From assembly GCA_031769625.1 (NCBI GenBank), contig JAUIMM010000113.1, forward strand, positions 14,666,501 through 14,730,500: 64,000 bases of DNA, given 5' to 3'. The DNA comes from Taudactylus pleione (lineage: Eukaryota > Chordata > Amphibia > Anura > Myobatrachidae). Made by a program: the position numbers and the translations under genes. The notes below the pieces were generated by a model. It had not been told where the DNA came from and did no database searches. It was given only the letters and a program-made list of their open reading frames with translations. Below, one piece after another: positions 55,850 through 64,000 of this stretch (position 1 is the first letter of the stretch; each line of letters opens with the position of its first letter).

Positions 55850-56278
55850 GGGCCTGATTCAGACCCGGTCGCAAGCGCTGAGCGCTTGCGACCGGGTGGC
55901 CCAGAGCGCATGCGCACGACGGAGCCGGCTCCTTCGTGCGCATGTGCGAGACCCGGATAGCGATGGGCAATCCATCGCTCCGGGTCTCATACCAAAGGGG
56001 GCGTGCTGTCGATGTTGAGTGAGAGCACGCCCCCTTTGGTGGGTAGGCCAGGGGAGTGGCTGCCCAAACTGAGGCGTTCCCATGTGAATGCCTCCGTTTG
56101 GGGGCGGCCCCACTGACATCACGAGTGACGTCAGTGGGAGAGATTTCGACTCTGTTAGAGCCAAAATCCACCTGGGGCTTGCGGCAACGAGACCCTACCA
56201 CAAGGGTCTCGTCGCAAGCCCGATGGTCGCGATGTACTTGACCGGCTCTGTCAGAGCGTCCGCCTCTGAATCAGGGCC
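55850..56278. mobile_element. GC-rich Harbinger MITE, TSD TTA
   Basis: The termini GGGCCTGATTCAGACCCGG and CCGCCTCTGAATCAGGGCC are flanked by TTA (55,847-55,849 and 56,279-56,281). The body shares GGGCGTGCTGTCGATGTTGA and CACTGACATCAC..GTGACGTCAGTGGG with the other GC-rich copies, in opposite orientation to 38,290. Confidence 0.85.
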
Positions 56279-56281
56279 TTA

Positions 56282-56980
56282 GTCAGTAAATCCAACTACA
56301 TTCCAATATTAACAACTGTTTACATCTATAGCTGCCACTATGCATAGCTGGCACATGATCTATAATTTATACCTCAATGTAGCCAGACTATGCACAGTTT
56401 GGGCAAAGTGCTCACAAGGGCAAGAGATGAGATATGTAACAAATCATGTAGTACATGTCAGGTAATGATTGATTTAAATATTTTTCCTCAAAATGGGTGG
56501 CTAACAGTGTTACATGTGTTGAGGTACCTACAATTTGGGCACTTAAAACAACCATGAATTTTGCCTCCCCAAAAAATGTGTGGCTCAGGGTATAATAGTG
56601 CACAGGTCAGGACTGGCCATCTGGCGCACGTCAGAACTCAGAAGGGCTGATGGCTTAGTGGGACAATTGGGCCAGACAGTCCCTGACAGGGCATGAATTC
56701 AATATTTTTTATGTCTGTTAATTTACACTCAGGGCCTGATTTTGCAAGGATCGTAATTGCAAAGCTGCACGCAGGCTATAGATATATGATGTATGCATGC
56801 AGGTTATAGATATATGATGTATGCACGCAGGCTATAGATATATGATGTATGCACACAGGCAGATTTGCAATTGTTACCCTTGCAGATATGGTAATCCTAT
56901 CCAGAAAGAAAAGAAAAAAAGATTCCTGATATGGGGCACTCATGGACTGATATTGATAAGAATGATATCATATAGTGACC
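56282..56980. other. No gene; small tandem repeat at 56,773
   Basis: Non-coding. It contains three copies of a unit of about 30 bp (GGCTATAGATATATGATGTATG) at 56,773-56,862, just inside a GGGCCTGATTTTGCAAGG that may be a degenerate Harbinger-family end. Confidence 0.5.
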
Positions 56981-56983
56981 CAA

Positions 56984-57138
56984 TTAAGAGGCCGGGGCCG
57001 ACCCGCCGGGAACCCCCGGATTGGTCTGTACTGATAAATGCACGTATCCCTGGGGGTCAGCGCTCCCCCAGGCATGCGTTCATTTATTAGTGCAAGACCA
57101 ATCCGGAGATTCCCGGTGGGTCGGCCCCGGCCTCTTAA
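56984..57138. mobile_element. Foldback MITE bounded by TTAA
   Basis: The arms of about 44 bp (AAGAGGCCGGGGCCGACC inward to GGATTGGTCT, and the complement) are almost perfect inverted repeats. TTAA lies at both edges (56,984-56,987 and 57,135-57,138), consistent with a piggyBac-like target, although TTAA may also be part of the palindrome. Confidence 0.7.
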
Positions 57139-57171
57139 TTTCTGACATTTGGTGAACTTACTTAGACAGGG

Positions 57172-57670
57172 CCTGTTTCAGAGATGTATGGAAAACCCAA
57201 TGGTTAGTGTACATCTCCGTTGATTAGAGGTCAGCATTGGTGCAAGGACTGTTCTGTGCATGTGCATAAGGGGTCCTATGATCTCGCTCACAATCTCCCC
57301 TGACTACAACATGATTGACATGCTGCGTTTGGTGGGCGGAACGGGAGCATGGCTGGCCACCATTCCCGGAAACAGGGGGGTGTCGCCTTCGTTTTCCGAG
57401 GCGACGAGGCCAGGGTCTGTGCCAATGAATGCAGATTTCCTGGCCTTGCATGTGACCAGGCACCGGCCAGGCTAAGGTAAACTTCAGCTTAGGCAGCCTG
57501 GCCAATGGAAACCATCTTGACGGCGATCCGAAGCAGCATCTATGGACGCTGCACTCAGATCGCAAATGCAGCAAGAAGGTGTCTATTGCATACAGACACC
57601 TCCTGCTGCATTTACATTTTGGATGATATTGCACAGCTGCTTCTGTGCGGCTGTGCAATACTGTCCATCT
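57172..57670. other. Unassigned GC-rich segment, possible MITE
   Basis: GGGCCTGTTTCAGAGATG at the left and CATCTCTAAAAT at the right are loosely inverted. Internal hairpins include GCAGCAAGAAGGTGTC with GACACCTCCTGCTGC. No TSD could be fixed. Confidence 0.35.
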
Positions 57671-57689
57671 CTAAAATATCCAGACTACG

Positions 57690-57860
57690 CCTGGTAAGTA
57701 CCCTAACCCTCCCCCTCTCCCCCCTAACCTCCCTGGGGGGTGCCTAACCCTACCCCCCCCCCTCCCCGCAGCCTAACCCTAACCCTCCCGGGAGGTGCCT
57801 AACCCTAATTTCCCCCCCAGAGGCTGCCTGAACCTAACCCACCCATCTCCAGGCTAACAC
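57690..57860. repeat. CCCTAA-like degenerate telomeric array
   Basis: Repeated CCTAACCCTAACCCT-type units separated by C-runs and GGGAGGTGC spacers, the opposite strand orientation of the core of the MITE at 18,428-18,934. The flanking GGTGCCGGCGGCCTGTTCGG also recalls that element's GC-rich ends. Probably a second copy of the same family. Confidence 0.65.
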
Positions 57861-57949
57861 TACAGGTAAGCCGGATACCTACCTTCGGGGTGCCGGCGGC
57901 CTGTTCGGGATTCAGGTGTCGGGATATCGGTGAGCTGCACAGGGATAAC

Positions 57950-58380
57950 GTGGCTCTCCAGACCACTTTTATCCCAACTTAGTTATCTTGTTTAATACTC
58001 TACTTACTGATGCTAACATTGCAGAGTGAGCATAATACTGATTCGCATAGGATCATTATTGTGCATTGGTGTCATTTTTGAGAAATACATGTTACATTAT
58101 TGGGCTAATTGTTGTGGTGTTAACAGTAATGTAACAGCATGTATGGCCTGCACTACAAATATGGAAAGTTTATTACAGAAACACACACAATATTTGTATA
58201 TCAAATATTTACTTTTGAAAAAAAAATATTTCCACACAAACATTTTCTTAGCAGCAGCAGAGATGATGCAATGTGTGTTTACTGCTCTACAGATTTGTGA
58301 GTGACCCTTAAAGTTTAAAAATAAATGTGTTATATGCAGTTAGAGTATGCTTCCCAAGAAAGTATCCTGCATTATTATGT
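57950..58380. other. No gene recognised
   Basis: AT-rich DNA without recognisable features before the minisatellite. Confidence 0.5.
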
Positions 58381-58384
58381 TTTA

Positions 58385-59855
58385 CACTTCAGTTAGTGCC
58401 TGTATAATAAGAGCAAGGCAGCAGTGACACTTCAGTTAGTGCCTGTATAATAAGAAGAAGGCTGCAGTGACACTTCAGTTAGTGCCTGTATAATAAGAAC
58501 AAGGCAGCAGTGACACTTCAGTTAGTGCCTGTATAATAAGAACAAGGCAGAAGTGACACTTCAGTTAGTGCCTGTATAATAAGAGCAAGGCTGCAGTGAC
58601 ACTTCAGTTAGTGCCTGTATAATAAGAGCAAGGCTGCAGTGACACTTCAGTTAGTGCCTGTATAATAAGAACAAGGCAGAAGTTACACTTCAGTTAGTGC
58701 CTGTATAATAAGAACAAGGCAGCAGTGACACTTCAGTTAGTGCCTGTATAATAAGAGCAAGGAAGCAGTGACACTTCAGTTAGTGCCTGTATAATAAGAG
58801 CAAGGCAGCAGTGACACTTCAGTTAGTGCCTGTATAATAAGAGCAAGGCAGCAGTGACACTTCAGTTAGTGCCTGTATAATAAGAGCAAGGCTGCAGTGA
58901 CACTTCAGTTAGTGCCTGTATAATAAGAGCAAGGAAGCAGTGACACTTCAGTTAGTGCCTGTATAATAAGAACAAGGCAGCAGTGACACTTCAGTTAGTG
59001 CCTGTATAATAAGAACAAGGCAGCAGTGACACTTCAGTTAGTGCCTGTATAATAAGAGCAAGGCTGCAGTGACACTTCAGTTAGTGCCTGTATAATAAGA
59101 GCAAGGCAGCAGTGACACTTCAGTTAGTGCCTGTATAATAAGAGCAAGGCTGCAGTGACACTTCAGTTAGTACCTGTATAATAAGAACAAGGCAGCAGTG
59201 ACACTTCAGTTAGTGCCTGTATAATAAGAACAAGGCAGCAGTGACACTTCAGTTAGTGCCTGTATAATAAGAGCAAGGCTGCAGTGACACTTCAGTTAGT
59301 GCCTGTATAATAAGAGCAAGGCTGCAGTGACACTTCAGTTAGTGCCTGTATAATAAGAGCAAGGCTGCAGTGACACTTCAGTTAGTGCCTGTATAATAAG
59401 AACAAGGAAGCAGTGACACTTCAGTTACTGCCTGTATAATAAGAGCAAGGCAGCAGTGACACTTCAGTTAGTGCCTGTATAATAAGAGCAAGGCAGCAGT
59501 GACACTTCAGTTAGTGCCTGTATAATAAGAACAAGGCAGCAGTGACACTTCAGTTAGTGCCTGTATAATAAGAGCAAGGCAGCAGTGACACTTCAGTTAG
59601 TGCCTGTATAATAAGAACAAGGCTGCAGTGACACTTCAGTTAGTGCCTGTATAATAAGAACAAGGCAGCAGTGACACTTCAGTTAGTGCCTGTATAATAA
59701 GAGCAAGGCAACAGTGACACTTCAGTCAGTGCCTGTATAATAAGAGCAAGGCAGCAGTGACACTTCAGTTAGTGCCTGTATAATAACAATAAAGCAGCAG
59801 TGACACTTCAGTTAGTGCCTGTATAATAACAATAAAGCAGCAGTGTCAGTTCACC
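58385..59855. repeat. 43-bp minisatellite, about 34 copies
   Basis: The unit contains CACTTCAGTTAGTGCCTGTA and TAATAAGAGCAAGGCAGCAG. Copies differ mainly at two places (AGAGCAAGG or AGAACAAGG; GGCAGCAG, GGCTGCAG or GGAAGCAG), giving a readable order of variants. The last two units change to AACAATAAAGCAGC. A degenerate outlier lies at 60,095-60,150. Confidence 0.95.
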
Positions 59856-60158
59856 ATCGTCTGCGCAGATGCAAGATATCTGAAAGATATATCTTTCACA
59901 TCTGCTTGTGTGTACACAGAACCGACTGACCAACCGATATTTTGCAAAGTTTTGTAAACAAAATAGAAATACAATTAACCTCCATTGTGTGGGGCCCATC
60001 ATCATGCTGATAGGCCTATGTTTATGTGGAGCCCTGGAGCTTTAGCTCCATCCGCCCCATTGTTAATCTGGTCCTGCCAGGCATTCTAGTCAGTTCTGTT
60101 ACTGCCTGTGTAATAACAATAAGGCTCTGATAACAAATCAGTTAGTGCCTATGGGGCC

Positions 60159-60192
60159 TATTCATCAACTGATAAATCGCCCGGTAACCATG
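60159..60192. mobile_element. Left-end fragment of GGGGCCTATTCATCA family
   Basis: GGGGCCTATTCATCAACTGA followed by AAATCGCCCGGTAACCATGT matches the first 35-40 bp of the MITE at 42,606. No remainder was found. Confidence 0.55.
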
Positions 60193-60314
60193 TAGCACAT
60201 GTCATTTGGCCCCACCCCTGCCACAACAAAATGCCACAAGTCACGGGTCCATGGGGCAGGGCTAAAACAACGAGATTCACATTATTTTAGACCAGCCCCC
60301 TCCCATGCTTACCT

Positions 60315-60621
60315 CAGGGCTGTAACTAGGGTGGTGCGACCAGTGCCATGGCACAGGGCACAGCAGGGCAGGGTGCACTGTTTGAGCCTGTCAATTTTCC
60401 TGTTTATCATCATTCTCACTTCCTCTTCTTTTATCCGCAGGATCTCCTGCCCTCCCCTATCTCTTTCCTGGCCCTTCCACATGAGGCCATGGCCCCTCCC
60501 CACCCACAAATGGCAGCAGACTGTCAATCAGGTGCACTATCTTATGTCCCTATTTAAAAATGGGGGGGTGCGTAAATGCTCTCTCTGTCACAGGGCACCA
60601 AAAAGTCTATTTACGGCTCTG
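60315..60621. mobile_element. Small hAT-type element
   Basis: The ends CAGGGCTGTAACTAG and CTATTTACGGCTCTG are imperfect inverted repeats. The flanks GCTTACCT and ACTTGCCT agree at 6 of 8 positions, as expected of an older 8-bp duplication. There is no coding sequence. Confidence 0.65.
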
Positions 60622-61755
60622 ACTTGCCTACTTTTGAAAAAGCATTTCAGGGAGATTGTGAAAGCAACACCTATGAGCGCGCATTAAAGTGGGCGTGTAC
60701 TGCTACATCTGAGAGGCGTGTCATAAAATTGACTATGTAAATGACACAAAAGCAGTTAGTAAGATCTACCTGTTGATGAAATCACACTAATACTTTTTAG
60801 AAAATGCATGTAGCCATAGGGATCATTGTGCCTTATAACCAATTCAGGGAAATTATACTAATGATCCCATTTGAATGTATATATACAGTATATCTGTTTT
60901 TTTAATATAACAACTTCATAATGGGGATAAGGTGCAATCAGGGAGATTGCTGGACTCTTCAGGGAGACAGGGAGATTACTGCTATTTCAGGGAGTCTCCC
61001 TGACAATGATAGAGAGTTGGCAAATATGCCCCCTCCCTACCTTTCTCGATTCCCTGTATTCCCTGTGGGGGGCTGCCCGAGTAAGGAAGTATGCAGCTAT
61101 GTAAAAACACCAAGACTGATGACTCTTAAGTTAGTCCCCATATAATAAAACATATAATATAAAATGATACATATAATAAAACATGAAATCAGTTGTGATA
61201 GCTCCATTACCATTTAGCACTAGATCATAACAATGCAGTGATTACACTTATAGTCAACCACCATTTTATAAAGCACCATTCATTCATTGGACCACGTTGC
61301 TGACAATCTGCATATAACATAAAAGAGAGGTCAAAAGGTGATTGCTTAAAACAAGCTTCCACGCCTGTAGTGCACATATACATTAGCTACTTGAGGTAGA
61401 TCTTGAACCAGGGGCGTATCTATGAAGAACTGGGGGGACCGGTGAGCAGCAAGCCCCCCCCCATTCTGCATGGCATGCGCTGGCTCCCTATACTTATCCC
61501 ACTGCGACTTCTTTTAGGTGATAAATTCTAAAAGATGGCGCGTGCACAGAAGAGGGCAAAGTCTCTAGCACACCGTGAGGCTTTGCTAGCTCCTGTGTGG
61601 CGTCATCTCTCTCAATACATCATTAACAAGATGGTGCCACGCGAGAAGCATGGGAAACAGATGAACCGCAGGAGAGGCACTTCACACCCTGCACCCATGA
61701 CAGACACATCACTGTCTAGGATGGCCTTATTATAGACCTATACTTCAAATGGGGG
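60622..61755. other. No gene recognised
   Basis: Mixed AT-rich DNA. AGGGGCGTATCTATGAAG near 61,413 may be another degenerate hAT-type end. No coding signal. Confidence 0.45.
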
Positions 61756-61759
61756 ATGT

Positions 61760-62075
61760 ACACCTATCAGCCATAACATTAAAACCACTGACAGGTGAAG
61801 TAAATAGTGTGTTACAATGGCACCTGCTATGGGGAGGGATATATTAGGCAGCAAGTGAAGAGTCAGTTTTTGAGGTTGATGTGTTGGAAGTAGGAAAAAT
61901 GGGCAAGTGTAAGGATCTGAGCGACTTCAACAAGGGCAAAATCGCGCCGGCTAGATGACTTGGTCAGAGCTTCTCCAAAACGGCAAGGGTTCCCGGTAAG
62001 CAGTAGTTAGTTCCTACCGAAAGTGGTCCAAGGAAAGTCAACCAGTGAACCGGCTATAGGGTCATGGATACCCCT
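61760..62075 (+). pseudogene. Tc1-like transposon 5' part
   Basis: ACACCTATCAGCCATAACAT with AAAACCACTGACAGGTGAAG matches, from memory, the 5' region of a Tc1-like element known from fishes, lamprey and frogs. At 61,899 an ATG opens [10 protein letters not shown], the start of the helix-turn-helix DNA-binding domain, but stops follow after about 20 and 36 codons. The region ends near 62,075 without the catalytic part. A truncated, dead copy. Confidence 0.7.
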
Positions 62076-62784
62076 AGAGCCAGAATAAAATAAGGGGGGG
62101 CACAGTGGACAAGTACACCCAGGCCCCCTCTCTTAGTGGACTCCTCCCATCCATAGCTGTTCTGACCCAGCTCTGGCGCTGCTATCCAGGGACGATTCTG
62201 CTTTTCTCTAGCCCCTGCCATCAGCCACAGCTCTCCCAGCAGCAATGCAGCAGTTACCTCACTGCTGCTAGTGTCGAAGGCTGTAGACAGGGCCGGCCGG
62301 CCTACTACGCGAGGTACGCAGCCGCGTACGGTGCCAAGTTGTAAGGGCGTCATCTCTCCCGCTGCTGTCCCACACAGCCGCTGGAGTTACATTGACTCAC
62401 ACTGACTCGCATGCCGCTGCGCAGCGGCAGCCAGCCACAGCTGCTGCCTGAACACCGGCCCATACCTTGTTGATTGACAGCAGGCCAGGCACGGCTGGAG
62501 GGGGAGGAGTGGCCGCTCTCTTCTCCTCCCCTCTCCTGAGCTCCTCCCCCCCAGAGTGACACAGTCACCTTCCACCCGAGTCTGTGCCCGAGTGGAAGGG
62601 CCATGCTCTCCCCGCTCCTCCCCTCCAACCCCAGCTTCCTCTGGCTGTGCTGCTGCTTAGTCGCCGGGGATCTGACATCACAAACTCGTGACCATCCCCG
62701 GCGTTAAGTCCAAGGTTAGGAGGAACCATCCACGTGCTGCAGCCCCAGGTAAGACAATTTAATTACTTTGTATTTATCATGCAC

Positions 62785-63210
62785 TGGCCGTCACCCTCTC
62801 CCTGTCATCACTGTCACCCACTGCTGTCACCGTCTCCTGGCGTCACCCTCTCCCTGTCACCTAGTGCTGTGAACCCTCTCCCTGTCGTCACCCTCTGTCA
62901 CCCTCCCCGTCACCTAGTGCTGTCATCCTCTCCTTGTCGTCACCCTCTGTCACCTAGTGCTGTCACCCTCTCCCTGTTGTCACCTTGTCACCTAGTGCTG
63001 TCACCCTCTCCCTGTCGTCACCCTCCCCGTCACCTAGTGCTGTCACCCTCTCTCTGTCATCACCCTCCCCCTGTCACTTAGTGCTGTCGCCCTCACCCTC
63101 TCCCTGTCACCCACTGCTGTCACCCTCACCCTGTCATTACCCTCTGCTGTCACCCTCTCTCTGTCACCCACTGGCTGTCGCCCTTTTCCTATCACCCACT
63201 GGCTGTCTCC
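62785..63210. repeat. GTCACCCTCTCCCTGTCA minisatellite
   Basis: Irregular tandem units of about 18-40 bp built from GTCACCCTCTCCCTGTC and ACCTAGTGCTGTC inside the hAT-type element. Confidence 0.85.
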
Positions 63211-63289
63211 CTCTCCCTGAATATGTATCTTAGGGTGAATTTGTAACTTAACACCCAGGGTGGTCCTGCTGTATAGGGGCCCTATAACA

Positions 63290-63660
63290 TTTTTATGTGG
63301 CGGTCTGTGTGTGTGTTTAATTATTTTCATGTAGGGGCCTATGTGTGTGTTTTTTTTCATGCAAATCCTATATGTTTTATTACTTTTATGTGGATGCTAA
63401 TGTGTGTGTTTTTTTCTCATGTGGGGATCTATGTGCGTTTTTTATTCTCCAATGCGCTTTATGTTTTATTTTTACGTGGGGGCAGAATGTGTTTTGATTT
63501 TTTTTATGCGGAGCCTATGTGCTTTATTATTTTCATGTGGGGGCCTATGTATGTGTTTTTTTCATGCAAAGCCTATGTGTTTTTTTTTTCATGTTGTGGC
63601 CTATGTATGTGTTTTTTATTTATCACGTGGGGCCCCACACAGTGGAGGTTAATGTGTATG
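63290..63660. repeat. GGGGCCTATGTGTG/T-run minisatellite
   Basis: Units of about 45-60 bp with TTTCATGTGGGGGCCTATGTGTGT and a T-run. ORFs across it are artefacts of the repeat. Confidence 0.85.
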
Positions 63661-64000
63661 TTTTTTTTCCCTCTTTTGGGTCCATTGTATATTATTACTA
63701 AGGATTCTGTATTGTCTGATCCAGGAGAAGGTCCATGTGGGGTGACACCATTAGTTACTGCACTTGGTTACACCAATCCTAGTGACGCCACTGAGTATAG
63801 TATTAAATTATAACCATGTGTATATAAAGCTGGTATTTTGATCTACAGATTTCATTTTGTCATTGTTACATTATTACATGCACTCCGGATATTTCACACA
63901 CCGAAATATGAGGCTTTATTTCAACAAGGGGCGCCAAAATCTATATCCGCTTAACAAAAATATTTGGCTTGGGCCGGCCCTGGCTGTAGATGAGCAGAAT

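Larger units (their letters stand above)
62288..63982. mobile_element. hAT-type element, TSD GCTGTAGA
   Basis: It starts CAGGGCCGGCCGG and ends GGGCCGGCCCTG, flanked by a perfect 8-bp duplication GCTGTAGA (62,280-62,287 and 63,983-63,990). The same outer motif occurs at 27,974 and 47,344. It has no transposase; the middle is two low-complexity arrays. Confidence 0.9.

Noticed and set aside
58385..59855. Regularly repeated units resembling a CRISPR array
   Set aside because: There are no unique spacers, the repeats are contiguous 43-bp units, and the surrounding DNA is eukaryotic transposon sequence.

Overview
The window is eukaryotic, and most likely from a large repeat-rich amphibian genome, probably a frog. 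That is inferred from the mixture present: a class I endogenous retrovirus, an L2-clade LINE, hAT, PIF/Harbinger and Tc1-like DNA transposons, a Copia retrotransposon remnant, and many foldback MITEs and minisatellites. I found no host protein-coding gene, tRNA, rRNA or CRISPR array. Nearly everything that can be recognised is mobile DNA, much of it nested, and many ends can be placed to the base because target-site duplications (TSDs) survive.

Layout. 1-7.6 kb: mostly unassigned AT-rich DNA with two Harbinger-type MITEs and a long hairpin. 8.06-16.95 kb: a minus-strand endogenous retrovirus (gag, pro-pol, env, two LTRs) broken by stops and frameshifts, by a hAT-type insertion in env and by two Harbinger MITEs in pol. 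It appears to sit inside an L2 LINE whose endonuclease and reverse transcriptase follow at 16.95-21.08 kb; that LINE also carries a GC-rich MITE with a degenerate telomere-like core. 22.68-32.01 kb: a 9.3-kb hAT transposon (TSD GTCTAAAC) with a minus-strand BED-finger transposase pseudogene, a 157-bp tandem array, and a second hAT-type element (TSD CTCTTCAC) that carries two minisatellites. 32-43 kb: MITEs of two Harbinger-like families, minisatellites and an L2 3' fragment. 44.0-44.4 kb: Copia RNase H, followed by a probable Copia LTR.

The most interesting region is 44,900-53,556. This is a nearly complete, potentially autonomous Harbinger element (3-bp TSD ACA) inserted in the Copia LTR. 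It carries a minus-strand DDE transposase split by a 79-bp intron and two plus-strand genes for Myb/SANT (trihelix) DNA-binding proteins, one at each side. Its terminal repeats match those of at least seven small non-autonomous elements in the same window. Several of these also share its subterminal sequence, so the window holds both a candidate source element and its deletion derivatives. The lesions seen are one stop in the first SANT gene, one frameshift and a very short intron in the second, and a one-base slip in a G7 run near the transposase C-terminus.

54-64 kb: three more hAT-type elements (two with perfect 8-bp TSDs, one with an imperfect one), another Harbinger MITE, a 43-bp minisatellite of about 34 copies, and the 5' part of a Tc1-like transposase. 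All boundaries, counts and similarities were read by eye; no alignment or database search was possible.
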